Shown: one piece after another, positions 1 to 9,759 of the stretch
Position numbering within the stretch: the stretch's first letter is position 1
How the letters are laid out: every line of letters begins with the position of its first letter
From: an uncultured Bacteroidota bacterium
Lineage (GTDB): Bacteria > Bacteroidota > Bacteroidia > 2-12-FULL-35-15
Direction of reading: 5' to 3'
Assembly: GCA_903847205.1 (NCBI GenBank)
Contig: CAINDA010000012.1
Coordinates: 1 to 64,000 of the forward strand
DNA: 64,000 nt
The notes under the pieces: model-generated
What the model was told of the DNA's origin: nothing
Database searches by the model: none
What the model saw: only the letters and a program-made list of their open reading frames with translations
Made by a program: the position numbers and the translations under genes

Positions 1-79
1 AGACTTTCAGTTTCTACAAATTTTTAAAGTTGTAATCACAAATGATATGTTCTCAAATACCAATTTTTTCAAGTGTTGC

Positions 80-131
80 AGAAAGACTTTTAGTCTTTCT
101 TTCCCTCAACCTATGGACTTTCAGTCCATAG
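80..131. repeat. Two adjacent perfect hairpins sharing an ACT-TTY-AGT core
   Basis: The first hairpin has 9-bp arms AGAAAGACT and AGTCTTTCT at 80-88 and 92-100 around a TTT loop. The second has 9-bp arms CTATGGACT and AGTCCATAG at 111-119 and 123-131 around a TTC loop. The arms differ but the ACT-TTY-AGT centre is shared, and a half-match (GACTTTCAGT) lies at position 2. This looks like a family of short dispersed palindromes rather than a terminator, because no T-run follows. Genome-wide copy number cannot be judged here. Confidence 0.6.
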
Positions 132-403
132 TATTTGAGTCAGAAATACTTTTTAATTTACAAACAATCAGGACTTTTTTAAATAATAAAAAATTGAAAG
201 AGTTTGTTAAAGTTTTTGGCGGCCGAAATATGTTTTAAATGAAATTCGAAAAAATCATATCGTTTCTAAACACAAATCTCTGTAATTATGAGACGAACTT
301 ATAATGAAATGGCCGAATTGAGTTTAGGATTTAAGTCATTAAAATGGATTATGGTTTTCATTAAACTTTTTATAAAAACCCAACACGATTTAAAATTATT
401 GTA

Positions 404-411
404 TAGATTTG
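404..411 (+). promoter_or_regulatory. Candidate Bacteroidota -7 box for the 493 gene
   Basis: TAGATTTG fits the TAnnTTTG consensus of Bacteroidota primary-sigma promoters. It lies about 80 bases before the start codon at 493. No good TTTG -33 element is seen at the expected spacing, so this is tentative. Confidence 0.3.
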
Positions 412-492
412 TATGAGTAAAAAATCGTTTTTTCGATTTAAAATAAATTTTTAAAACGGAACTTATTAAAGCACTTAACCAATTATAAAAAC

Positions 493-2946
493 ATGATGAA
501 AAACAATTACTCTTTAGGGTGCAGCGAAGCTAACTCAACTAATTATTCTATCTTCAAAAAAACAGCTGCAGCTTTTAAAATTACAGCGGTTTCGATTATT
601 ATATTGGCTTCCGCAGGTTTAAATAATTTATTTTCCCAGGTAACAATTACGGCTCCGTCTCTAACTCTAACCGCCTGTTCAGCATTTCCTACAAATTCAG
701 GCAATTTGGGAGATATTGTAATTACCGAAATTGCAGCTGGTGATATATCAGGATCCGGCACTTTAATCCTTACGGCACCCGCAAATTTTGAGTTTACTTC
801 AGCCGGCACAGCCTCCGCCACAGGAACGGAGATAACAGGGGTTTCCAGCGTTCTTACTGATGCAGTTACAATTACTCTTAGTCTTACAGTAGGAGGTACT
901 GCAGAATTAAATGCAATAACTCTCAGCGGTATTCAGATCAGAGGAATTACTGCAGCAACAGCTGTCAGTGATGTTGCCAGAACAGGAGGAACATCTGTAA
1001 TAAATGGAGATGGAAACGCAGCTGTTCATGCCACTCTTACATCCTTATTAGGTATGCCGGCATTAAGCAGCACTTTAACACCGGCCCCAATCTGCAGCGG
1101 TACTGTATTTAATTATGCACCTACAAGCATTGTATCCGGTGCAGCATTTACATGGACTAGAGCTGCGGTAGTCGGCATAAGCAATACAGCAAACAGCGGT
1201 ACCGGTGATCCAAACGAAATTCTTAATAATACAACTGCCAATCCAGTGAATGTTACTTATGTTTACACGGTATCAGCTGATGGCTGCACAAATCCAAGTA
1301 CATATAATGTTGTTCTTACTGTAAACCCTTCACCATCATTAAGCAGCTTATTATCACCTCCTGCAATTTGCAGCGGATCAGATTTCAATTATACCCTGGC
1401 AAGCGCCACAACTGGAACTACTTTTTCCTGGTCAGTGATTCAAACAAATGTTACAGGAGCATCGGTGGGGTCAGGATCAGCTATTTCACAAACCTTGACT
1501 GCAACCGGAGCAGCACCAGGCAGTGCAGTTTATACAGTTACTCTAACGGCTAACGGCTGTACAAGTGCTGTTACAGCTGCTGTTACGGCTTCTGTTAATC
1601 CAATGCCTTCTTTGAGCAGCAGTTTAACGCCACCTCCTATCTGCGGAGACAGCAGCAGTACTTTCAGTTACACACCTACAAGCGGAACATCTGGTGCTAC
1701 ATTTGCATGGACAAGAGCTGTTGTAACAGGCATCAGCAATGCAGCTGGAAGCGGATCCGGGAGTATAAATGAAACACTTAATGATATATCATCATCGCCT
1801 GTAAATGTTACTTATGTTTTTTCAGTAACCGCTAACGGATGTACAAATCCCACTACTTTTAGTGTGGTTGTGGCAGTAAGTATTTGTGCTTGCCATCAAA
1901 TTTTAACCAGTACATTAACGCCCCCTCCAATATGCAGCGGAAGCAATTTCAATTATGCACCCACGAGCGATTCAACAGGTGCAACATTTGCATGGACAAG
2001 AGCCCTTACTGCAGGCATCAGCAACGTCAGCGGAGCAGGAACGGGGAATCCGAATGAAACGCTTATCAATACAACAGCATCATCCATTAATGTTACTTAT
2101 GTGTTTTCGATAACCGTGAACGGCTGCACAAATCCAGTAACTCACAACGTTGTTGTAAAGGTTAATCCCTCACCTTCATTAAGCAGCAGCCTTACACCTC
2201 CTGCGGTTTGCAGTCACAGCACTTTCAATTATGCACCGGCCAGTTTAACAACGGGAGCAACATTCGCATGGACGAGAGTGGCAGCAACGGGCATCAGTAA
2301 TATAGCGGGCAGCGGTTCCGGGCATGCAAATGAGATACTTATCAATACCACTTCTTCACCGGTAAATGTTACTTATGTATATAGTGTTACTGCCAATGGC
2401 TGCACAAATCCAACGACATTTAGTGTTGTTGTTACTGTGAATCCTCTTCCAACAGTAAGTTTGGCTCCCTTCACCCCTGTTTGTATGCAGGCCCCTCCTT
2501 TTACATTAACAGGCGGTGCCCCTGCAGGAGGAACTTATTCCGGAACCGGCGTGGATTCAATAGGTAAATTTCATCCAGCAAGTGCGGGTGCTATTCAGGC
2601 AATTGTTTATACTGTTACTAACACCTTTAACTGTTCTAATTCCGCATCTCAAAACATGACTGTTAATGCGTGCGCAGGAGTTGAAGAAAATAATATTTCA
2701 GGCATTCTTATTTTTCCAAATCCAACAAACGGAATGTTAACTCTTGCAGTAAAAAATCCAGCTTTTACTGAACTGCAGATCAGCGTGGTTGATATTCAGG
2801 GGAAAGAAGTCTTTAATAATTTATATAAAAACGTCAGTGCCGGTTATAATAAACAAATCAATTTAGATGGATTTGCAAAAGGAATTTATTTTATTAAAAT
2901 GAATACAGGATCTGATATTCAAATACAAAAATTGATTATTCAGTAA
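493..2946 (+). CDS. T9SS-secreted protein with five PKD-like repeats
   Basis: An 817-residue exported protein. The N-terminus has an unusually long polar stretch (about 28 residues) before a hydrophobic segment ending near LFSQ, read as a signal peptide. Residues ~55-185 form a Ser/Thr/Ala-rich beta domain. From ~189 to ~650 there are five repeats of about 92 residues, each with an LTPPxICSG-type start, ATFAWTRA, NVTYVYSVTANGC and FSVVVTVNP, resembling PKD-like/Ig-like modules of Bacteroidota surface proteins. The last ~80 residues (IFPNPTNG ... GIYFIKM ... KLIIQ) are a type A T9SS sorting domain, normally removed after passage through the Por system. No catalytic domain is visible, so an adhesin-like or structural role is an inference. 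The start is the first of two adjacent ATG codons. A strong terminator follows. Confidence 0.85.
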   Translation: MMKNNYSLGCSEANSTNYSIFKKTAAAFKITAVSIIILASAGLNNLFSQVTITAPSLTLTACSAFPTNSGNLGDIVITEIAAGDISGSGTLILTAPANFEFTSAGTASATGTEITGVSSVLTDAVTITLSLTVGGTAELNAITLSGIQIRGITAATAVSDVARTGGTSVINGDGNAAVHATLTSLLGMPALSSTLTPAPICSGTVFNYAPTSIVSGAAFTWTRAAVVGISNTANSGTGDPNEILNNTTANPVNVTYVYTVSADGCTNPSTYNVVLTVNPSPSLSSLLSPPAICSGSDFNYTLASATTGTTFSWSVIQTNVTGASVGSGSAISQTLTATGAAPGSAVYTVTLTANGCTSAVTAAVTASVNPMPSLSSSLTPPPICGDSSSTFSYTPTSGTSGATFAWTRAVVTGISNAAGSGSGSINETLNDISSSPVNVTYVFSVTANGCTNPTTFSVVVAVSICACHQILTSTLTPPPICSGSNFNYAPTSDSTGATFAWTRALTAGISNVSGAGTGNPNETLINTTASSINVTYVFSITVNGCTNPVTHNVVVKVNPSPSLSSSLTPPAVCSHSTFNYAPASLTTGATFAWTRVAATGISNIAGSGSGHANEILINTTSSPVNVTYVYSVTANGCTNPTTFSVVVTVNPLPTVSLAPFTPVCMQAPPFTLTGGAPAGGTYSGTGVDSIGKFHPASAGAIQAIVYTVTNTFNCSNSASQNMTVNACAGVEENNISGILIFPNPTNGMLTLAVKNPAFTELQISVVDIQGKEVFNNLYKNVSAGYNKQINLDGFAKGIYFIKMNTGSDIQIQKLIIQ

Positions 2947-2961
2947 TAGAAATATAAATTT

Positions 2962-3003
2962 AAAAAGACCCATTCTTTTAATAAGAATGGGTCTTTTTTT
3001 TTT
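2962..3003 (+). terminator. Rho-independent terminator after the 493 gene
   Basis: A perfect 16-bp stem (2962-2977 with 2983-2998, core GACCCATTCTT) with a 5-base loop runs into a T-tract ending at 3003. It begins 15 bases after the stop codon at 2946. Confidence 0.92.
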
Positions 3004-3320
3004 GCGCGGAAATTTTTATCAAAAAAATGGAAAGGGAGAAGTATTGGTTTACACATTTCTTTTTCCTTTTTGCATTATGCTGAAATTTTCAAAAAAAATA
3101 TTTAGGAAGAGCCAGATGTTCAATGGTTTTTGTAAAGATTTGCTTTATTAAGAAAAAAAATTTAGATTTGGTTTAACGGTATCCGAATTCAAAATTTAAT
3201 TTTTTCTAAAAATCAAACTAAAAAAGTATTCAAAGTTTTTTTCTGATCGAGAATATATAGAAGAAAACCTGCTGCTCTTTTTTGAATAAAAGTTTAATTT
3301 CCATTTTAAATACACATAGC
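3004..3320. other. AT-rich intergenic region ahead of the M4 peptidase
   Basis: About 317 bases without a supported gene. It presumably holds the promoter of the metallopeptidase, but no clean TAnnTTTG box with a paired -33 element was found. Antisense frames here have no protein character. Confidence 0.5.
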
Positions 3321-6300
3321 ATGAATCTGAAAATACAACTATTTAAAAAGTCAGCAGTAATTTTATTTACCTGCTCTTCGGCATTGAACATGTATGCACA
3401 GCAATCTGATTTTAAGCTGGGAAATGCAGAAATAATAAGCAGCAGCAAAGATACCAAACTGCCAAACGCTATAAAGTTCGGCCCAGGTCAAAATATCAAT
3501 GATAAAGATTTTGCTGACTGGGCAGTGCATGCGCTAAATCTGCCTAACACAGTCTCTCTTAGATCTTACAGTGTTGAAAAAGATGATTTGGGTTATACCC
3601 ATACCCGTTACAGGGAATATATAAATAACTTCCCAATAGAAGGATCAATGTTAATTACACATTGCAAAGGCGGACGTTTAAATTCAGTAAACGGAGATTA
3701 TTTTCAAGATTTTAATTCAAACTTGACAGCTTCAATTTCAGAAAAAAACGCATTAGAAAAGGCATTAAAAAAAGTAAATGCTGTAAAATATAAATGGGAA
3801 AATAAGGAACAGGAAGCGGCAATGCGTCAGCGCTTAAAACAACCTGATTTTACTTACTTTCCGAAAGGCGAGTTAGTGATCGTACATAAATTCAAGACTG
3901 ATTATTCTGCAGTAAATATGCGTCTTGCCTATAAGTTTAATATCTATGCTGAAAAACCTCTTTACCGTTCTTATGTATTTGTTGATGCTGCCACAGGTGA
4001 GGTAATTGCTGAAGAACAGATAATTCATACTGCAGATGTAATTGGAACAGCAAATACCAAATACAGCGGAAGTGTAACTATGACTTCCGATAATTTTGGA
4101 ACTGGTCAGTACAGGCTGCAGGAAACAGGAAGAGGGAATGGCATACAAACGTATAATGTAAATAATACAACAACTTATACAAATACTGATTTTACAAATG
4201 CTTCAAGTGCATGGAATGTTTCTGGAATTGATCAGGCCGCTTCAGATGCTCATTGGGGTGCGGAAAAAACTTACGATTATTATCATCAGATACACAATCG
4301 CAATAGTATTGACGGTAATGGTTACACGCTGTTAAGCTATGTTCATTATGATGTAAATTTTGTAAATGCTTTTTGGGACGGACAAGAAATGAGTTACGGT
4401 GACGGCGATGTATCACAAGGCTTCAATATTATGACCGCGCTAGACGTCTGCGGACATGAAATTACGCATGGCTTAACGAGTAATACTGCAAACCTGGGAT
4501 CAGGGGAAGCGGGAGCCCTCAATGAAGGATTCAGTGATATTTTCGGCACTTCAATTGAATTTTTTGCCCGACCCTCACAGCACGATTGGCTGATGGGAGC
4601 GGATATTATGACAAACCATGCTGGTCTCAGAGATATGTCGAACCCAGTAAATTTAGGGCAGCCAAACTGTTATTTAGGTACGAACTGGGATCCAAACGGT
4701 GAAGTTCATAACAACAACGGCCCTTGCATTTATTGGTATTACCTGCTATGCCAGGGAGGTGCAGGAACAAATGATAATGGAAGTGCATACACTGTTACCG
4801 GCATTACCATGGCTGAGGCCGAAAAAATTGCTTTCCGTGGTTTAACAGTTTATTTTACACCAGGTACAACATACGCAGATGCTCGTACACAGACCATCCA
4901 GGCAGCAACTGATTTATACGGAGGCTGTTCGCCTGAAGTAATAGCAACTACAAATGCATGGTATGCTGTGGGAGTGGGGCCTGCTTTTGCGACAACAGCT
5001 GTAACTGCAGCATTTACAGCTAATTCAACCAGCAGCTGTGTAATTCCATTTGTAGTTAATTTTACCAATACAAGTATTAATGGAAGTAATGCCGTTTGGT
5101 CTTTTGGCGACGGTGCTGTAAGCAGCTTAAATAATCCCTCACACTCATACGGTGCAGCAGGCGTTTATAATGTAAAGCTTGTTGTGAGCGGCGCATGCGG
5201 CACCGATTCTATAATTCAAACATCATACATAACCATAAATCCGCCAGTTGCTCCTACAGGTACAGGCGGGTCAAGCTGTACCACACCAGCCTCGGTTTTA
5301 TTAAGCGCAGCAGGAGGCGGAACATTAGATTGGTACAGCACTGCAACTGGCGGAATACCGCTTAACAGCGGAAGTACTTTCACAACACCTCCAATAAACA
5401 CCACCACAACTTTTTATGTGGAGAGTCAAAATCCAGGAGCAACCGGGCATGTTGGGCCTCCCACTACTACTTCATTTGGAGGAGGAAGCTATCATTATAA
5501 TAATTCCTTTCAATATTTAACATTTGATGTGCTGCAGCCATGTACATTTCAAACTGCTCTTGTTAATTCGGCTGCAGCCGGAACACGAAATGTTTTACTA
5601 TGGGATAATACCGGCACGCAGCTGCAAAGTATTCCTGTTAGTTTCCCGAACGGAATTGGAACTGTTACCCTAAACCTTCATCTTTTACCGGGAAGTTATA
5701 GAATCGGTGGTGATTCGATGAACCTTTGGAGAAACAATGACAGCCTAGGCGGCGGAGCTTATACTTTCAGTCTCAACGGGGTAATAAATATTACCGGTTC
5801 ATCCGCAGGACGGGCTTTTTATTATTACCTATATAACTGGCAGGTGCAGAATGACCCATGCGTCAGCGCACGAACACCGGTAATTGCAGCTATCACTGGA
5901 CCGGCAGTTACTTATACGCCTTCAATAGACTCTATCTGTATAAATGCTTCTCCATATGTATTAACAGGCGGAACACCTGCAGGCGGAACCTATTCAGGCG
6001 CAGGAGTGAGTTCAGGTTCCTTTTCTCCGGCAGCGGCTGGTGCCGGTTCTCACATAATTACTTATTCCTATACCGACAATAACGGCTGTTCCAAAACGGC
6101 AGCGCAGACTATTAATGTAAATACAGGAACGGGAGGTGCTGCATTTACTGCCGATGCAACAGCGGGCTGCGTAGTTCCTTTTGTAGTTAATTTTACTAAT
6201 ACAAGTACAAGTGGAGGCACTGCTGTATGGCATTTCGGAGACGGAACTTCAAGTTCAGCCAACAGCCCCTCTCATTCATACTTAACTTCAGGTGTTTATA

Positions 6301-7541
6301 CAGTAACGTTAATTGAGAGCAGCGGCTGCGGTACCGATTCTGTAGTTCAAACGTCCCTCATAAATATAACATCCCCTGCTCCTCCCACCGTTACAGGTGC
6401 TTCCAGCTGTACCTCACCGGCAGTTGTTACCTTAAGCGCAGCGGGGGGAGGAACACTCAATTGGTACAGCACTTCAACCGGAGGCGTATCGCTTAACAGC
6501 GGAAGTACTTTCACAACACCATCTCTTACCGCAGCAACTACTTATTATGTAGAAAACCAAACACCCGGCCCGACAGGGCATGTAGGGCCGCCAACAACAA
6601 CTTCATTCGGAGGAGGAGGGTATCATAATAATGCTTCTGTTCAATATTTAATATTTGATGTTTTACAGTCCTGCACATTGCAGACTGCTCTTGTAAATTC
6701 CGGCGCTGCAGGTATCCGCAATGTTTTACTCTGGGATACTTCCGGGCTGCTGCTGCAAACTATTCCTGTTAACTTCCCGAACGGTGCAGGAACCGTAACC
6801 CTTAACCTTCATCTTAACCCAGGAAACTATAGAATCGGAGGAACAGCTATGAATCTTTGGAGAAACAATGACAGCCTTAGCGGGGGGGCTTATACTTTCA
6901 GCCTCAGCGGGGTGATAGATATTACAGGCTCCTCTGCCGGCCGGGGTTTTTATTATTATCTCTATGACTGGGTAGTGGCTACCGACGGCTGCGTAAGCTC
7001 ACGTACTCCCGTTACGGCTTCTATAGGCGGCCCCGCAGTTAATTTTCCTTTACTGCACGACTCTGTATGTATTACAAATCCACCCTATGCTTTAACAGGA
7101 GGAACACCAGCAGGCGGAACTTATTCCGGAGCAGGAGTAAGCTCCGGTTCGTTTTCTCCTGCAGCAGCGGGGGCAGGTGCCCATTCAATCACCTATTCAT
7201 TTACTGATAATAACAGCTGTACAAAAACGGCAAGTCAAAATATATTTGTAAAATCGCCATGTACGGACGGTATAAGTTCCATTGATGGTGCATCAGGAAT
7301 GACGCTGTATCCTAATCCAGCCAATGGCAGTTTTACTTTGGAGGTAAGCCTCTTACATGATGAACGAGTGAGAGTTGAACTGACTAATGCTATAGGTCAA
7401 ATTATAAGCACAGAAAATTACAATTTAATTTCAGGTACAAATAAACTGCCTTTTGATATCGGAAGTAATGCAAAAGGGATTTATTTTATTCAGCTGCGAA
7501 CGGCAGCAAATGTGATTACACGGCGTATTTTAATGAATTGA
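3321..7541 (+). CDS. M4-family (thermolysin-like) metallopeptidase, T9SS-secreted
   Basis: A 1406-residue secreted zinc protease. ATG 3321 is chosen because it gives a clean signal peptide ending MYAQ; an in-frame ATG at 3282 adds 13 unlikely residues. An FTP/PepSY-like propeptide follows, then the M4 catalytic domain with HEITH near residue 379 (two zinc ligands and the catalytic Glu), NEGFSD near 400 (third ligand) and VHNNNG near 461 (the conserved second active-site His). After ~560 a module is present twice (about 5010-6130 and 6130-7250): PKD domain, Ig-like segment with DWYST/NWYST, a FGGG...LTFDVLQ beta domain, and a GGTPAGGTYSG motif. The C-terminus (YPNPANGSF ... GIYFIQL ... RRILMN) is a type A sorting domain. 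Expected role: extracellular protein degradation. Confidence 0.93.
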   Translation: MNLKIQLFKKSAVILFTCSSALNMYAQQSDFKLGNAEIISSSKDTKLPNAIKFGPGQNINDKDFADWAVHALNLPNTVSLRSYSVEKDDLGYTHTRYREYINNFPIEGSMLITHCKGGRLNSVNGDYFQDFNSNLTASISEKNALEKALKKVNAVKYKWENKEQEAAMRQRLKQPDFTYFPKGELVIVHKFKTDYSAVNMRLAYKFNIYAEKPLYRSYVFVDAATGEVIAEEQIIHTADVIGTANTKYSGSVTMTSDNFGTGQYRLQETGRGNGIQTYNVNNTTTYTNTDFTNASSAWNVSGIDQAASDAHWGAEKTYDYYHQIHNRNSIDGNGYTLLSYVHYDVNFVNAFWDGQEMSYGDGDVSQGFNIMTALDVCGHEITHGLTSNTANLGSGEAGALNEGFSDIFGTSIEFFARPSQHDWLMGADIMTNHAGLRDMSNPVNLGQPNCYLGTNWDPNGEVHNNNGPCIYWYYLLCQGGAGTNDNGSAYTVTGITMAEAEKIAFRGLTVYFTPGTTYADARTQTIQAATDLYGGCSPEVIATTNAWYAVGVGPAFATTAVTAAFTANSTSSCVIPFVVNFTNTSINGSNAVWSFGDGAVSSLNNPSHSYGAAGVYNVKLVVSGACGTDSIIQTSYITINPPVAPTGTGGSSCTTPASVLLSAAGGGTLDWYSTATGGIPLNSGSTFTTPPINTTTTFYVESQNPGATGHVGPPTTTSFGGGSYHYNNSFQYLTFDVLQPCTFQTALVNSAAAGTRNVLLWDNTGTQLQSIPVSFPNGIGTVTLNLHLLPGSYRIGGDSMNLWRNNDSLGGGAYTFSLNGVINITGSSAGRAFYYYLYNWQVQNDPCVSARTPVIAAITGPAVTYTPSIDSICINASPYVLTGGTPAGGTYSGAGVSSGSFSPAAAGAGSHIITYSYTDNNGCSKTAAQTINVNTGTGGAAFTADATAGCVVPFVVNFTNTSTSGGTAVWHFGDGTSSSANSPSHSYLTSGVYTVTLIESSGCGTDSVVQTSLINITSPAPPTVTGASSCTSPAVVTLSAAGGGTLNWYSTSTGGVSLNSGSTFTTPSLTAATTYYVENQTPGPTGHVGPPTTTSFGGGGYHNNASVQYLIFDVLQSCTLQTALVNSGAAGIRNVLLWDTSGLLLQTIPVNFPNGAGTVTLNLHLNPGNYRIGGTAMNLWRNNDSLSGGAYTFSLSGVIDITGSSAGRGFYYYLYDWVVATDGCVSSRTPVTASIGGPAVNFPLLHDSVCITNPPYALTGGTPAGGTYSGAGVSSGSFSPAAAGAGAHSITYSFTDNNSCTKTASQNIFVKSPCTDGISSIDGASGMTLYPNPANGSFTLEVSLLHDERVRVELTNAIGQIISTENYNLISGTNKLPFDIGSNAKGIYFIQLRTAANVITRRILMN

Positions 7542-7546
7542 AAGCA

Positions 7547-7646
7547 CTCAAATACGAATCAGTGACACAGAAATGAGAATCAGCGGCACAGAAATACGTT
7601 TCGGCGGCACAGAAATGAGTTTCGATTGAACTGAAATACGAATCGG
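7547..7646. repeat. 21-bp tandem repeat between convergent genes
   Basis: About 4.8 imperfect copies of a 21-bp unit; successive copies start at 7547, 7568, 7589, 7610 and 7631. The shared core is CAGAAATRMG followed by ATC or TTC and GGC. It fills the gap between the stop codons of two convergent genes (7541 and 7653). On the minus strand one frame is open through it, reading heptads of the ISVPxxx type. It is not a recognisable terminator. Confidence 0.8.
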
Positions 7647-7652
7647 ATTTTT

Positions 7653-9296
7653 TTATTTATGAGGCGCAGGTGCTGTTTTTACAGGACCTCCTTTTTGAAC
7701 TTCTTTAGAAGGTGAAGCTCCCGGTTTATGCAGTGAAATGTTTTTATCTATTTCAAAAACATAATCAGACTTATCAAAAACAGTTATCTCCTCCTTAATA
7801 TCCTCAAAACCTGGGCTGGTAACAGTAAGTATATACTTTCCGGGATAAGCCGAAAAAAGATATTTTCCAGTTTTAGGATTTGCATTTTTTGAATCAATCT
7901 GTTCATTCTTTTTTATATCAGTTAATGAAACCACAGCATCAATATCCTTTTTCAGTGAATCACCTGTTGAAATAAAACCTGTAATCACAGAAGGCCGGCT
8001 TTCTACATCATTAAAAATAACTTTGTATATATCCAAGTCGCCGTATCCTCCTTTTCTAACTGCTGAGATATAGCCGTCGCGCTTATTCCCTGCAAGGGTA
8101 AATTCCAGGTTCTCTTCCGGGGTATTTATAGGATACCCCATGTTTACTGCAGGGCCGAATGTCTGTGTTTCAGGATCAAATTTTGATTTAAAAATATCGG
8201 AGCCGCCCATATTTTGATGACCTTCGGAAGCGAAGTATAAGATGTAATTCTCCTCATCATAAACAGGGAATGATTCTTTGTATTTGGTATTAACATTTGG
8301 ACCCAAATTAATAGGGTTGCCCCATTCACCGCTGGGAATTTTTTTAAACATATAAAGATCCGTTTCCCCAAGGCCGGCAATTCTATCGCTTGAAATAATA
8401 AGTGTATTGCCGTCTTCTGTAATACAGCCTTCTAATTCAAGATCAGGAGTGTTTACGGGATCAAGGAAAGGAACCGGTTTTGAAAATGCCTTGCTTTTTG
8501 CCGACATTGTTGACATAAAAAGATCACCTGTAGTGGTTTCATTATCCATATAAATGATCATTTTTTTGCCGTCCCGTGTAACATAAACACATTGCTCATC
8601 CTCTGGAGAGTTTATCGGGGCAAGACTTTTAGCCTTTGTCCATTGCCCAGCAGCTACTTTTGAAAAATAAATATCAGAAGTAAAATAGCCCTGCCAGCTT
8701 TTTAATTTCCGGGAAGCGCCTTCTCTGCGTGTTGTAAAATAAAGCGTTGACTGGTCCTGTGTTACAAAAGGATAATAATCCGGGAATTTCGAATTAATTT
8801 CGGGGCCTAAGTTTTCGAAAGTTACGTTCACCGGGTGTTGCATTAATTCTTTGGCACTTTCACAATTTTCTATATAATGATCAACCATTTCAGACTTTTT
8901 GATACCGGCTTTTGTGCGGTAGTCATTAAAGTATTTTATTGCGTCATCAAATTTATAAGAGTAGGAATAGGCCATTCCGAGATATAATAACAGTTCATCC
9001 TTATAACCGCCTTTTTTAAATGCAAATTCCAGAAATGGAAGAGCCTTTGATTTATCATCATTTACATGAAGATAACAGAGTCCGACATTGAAATTAATTT
9101 CAGGATCGGTTTTTCTGCCTTTATAAATTTTAAGATATTCTTCCAGGGCGTGAGTATAATCCTGCGCTGCTAAATATTCTTTCGCGCCCATTTTCTCTTC
9201 AGGCTGGGCATAAGACAGACTGCAGGTTCCACACACTATTAATATTATTGCTGCTGAATAAATTTTAAGCACTTTTCGATCTGATTTTATAAACAA
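7653..9296 (-). CDS. TPR and PD40 propeller protein, PorE-like without OmpA domain
   Basis: A 547-residue exported protein. The signal peptide ends near SYAQ. Residues ~35-160 are TPR-like helices (YLAAQDYTHALEEY, NVGLCYL, FDDAIKYF). Residues ~170-420 form a WD40-like PD40 propeller (TLYFTTRREG, QCVYVTRDGKKMII, LIISSDR, YILYFASEG, DGYISAVRKGG). Residues ~435-520 are a CarboxypepD-regulatory-like domain, followed by a Pro/Lys-rich tail. PorE of the T9SS has this order plus a C-terminal OmpA peptidoglycan-binding domain, which is absent here, so this is a truncated architecture or a paralogue. The predicted start is TTG 9296: an in-frame stop lies just upstream and no ATG occurs before the signal peptide. 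It is convergent with the M4 gene. An outer-membrane or periplasmic scaffold role is inferred. Confidence 0.75.
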   Translation of the reverse strand: MFIKSDRKVLKIYSAAIILIVCGTCSLSYAQPEEKMGAKEYLAAQDYTHALEEYLKIYKGRKTDPEINFNVGLCYLHVNDDKSKALPFLEFAFKKGGYKDELLLYLGMAYSYSYKFDDAIKYFNDYRTKAGIKKSEMVDHYIENCESAKELMQHPVNVTFENLGPEINSKFPDYYPFVTQDQSTLYFTTRREGASRKLKSWQGYFTSDIYFSKVAAGQWTKAKSLAPINSPEDEQCVYVTRDGKKMIIYMDNETTTGDLFMSTMSAKSKAFSKPVPFLDPVNTPDLELEGCITEDGNTLIISSDRIAGLGETDLYMFKKIPSGEWGNPINLGPNVNTKYKESFPVYDEENYILYFASEGHQNMGGSDIFKSKFDPETQTFGPAVNMGYPINTPEENLEFTLAGNKRDGYISAVRKGGYGDLDIYKVIFNDVESRPSVITGFISTGDSLKKDIDAVVSLTDIKKNEQIDSKNANPKTGKYLFSAYPGKYILTVTSPGFEDIKEEITVFDKSDYVFEIDKNISLHKPGASPSKEVQKGGPVKTAPAPHK

Positions 9297-9502
9297 TAAA
9301 TAGAAGTCCCAAAATTACTAATCTTTCATCAATAAACATTCAATCTTTCATCTCAAGATGAAAGCGCAGATAAATAAATGAAGGAAGCCGAATCAGATAT
9401 GGTGTTTTGAAAGGAACAAAAAATGATATACCGAAAATTATTAAAATATCAGATTGCTTTAAATGTTATTTTTTTCAGAGCTAAAAGATTTAATCTGGGA
9501 AA

Positions 9503-9727
9503 TTAATTCGAACTGTTAAGCTGCTTATAACACTTAATTGCTGAATATATTCTAAAGCATGCATAAGCAGTTAATACTCCGCCGACAGGCAGCCTGTAAT
9601 CGGGAAAAACATGAATGAGTATGTCCGAAAATAAAAACAAGAAGCCTGCAGTTAAATAAAGAAGCGCCATTATAAAGCCGGAATAGCAGCGTATTTTATT
9701 TATTGATTGATTGTTGTTAGAAAACAT
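9503..9727 (-). CDS. Small two-helix membrane protein downstream of tonB
   Basis: A 74-residue protein with two likely membrane segments (~15-34 and ~45-62) and short polar ends. It lies 89 bases downstream of tonB on the same strand, separated by a hairpin. I recall short membrane proteins at this place in Bacteroidota exb/ton clusters, but I cannot verify homology here. It could be an accessory protein of the TonB motor. Function unknown. The ATG at 9727 is the first in frame. Confidence 0.6.
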   Translation of the reverse strand: MFSNNNQSINKIRCYSGFIMALLYLTAGFLFLFSDILIHVFPDYRLPVGGVLTAYACFRIYSAIKCYKQLNSSN

Positions 9728-9759
9728 AATTTTAATTCTAAATATTAAATCTTAAACTT

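Larger units (their letters stand above)
1..492. other. Upstream intergenic region with hairpin repeats
   Basis: This is an AT-rich stretch without a convincing gene. The only open frame of any length (47-238) runs straight through two short perfect palindromes and has no recognisable protein character, so it is not called. The right part carries a candidate promoter for the downstream secreted-protein gene. The window starts inside this intergenic region, so any gene to the left is out of view. Confidence 0.6.

Noticed and set aside
47-238. 63-codon open frame at the left end
   Set aside because: It crosses two perfect palindromes, is AT-rich with low-complexity residues, and has no family resemblance or upstream signal.
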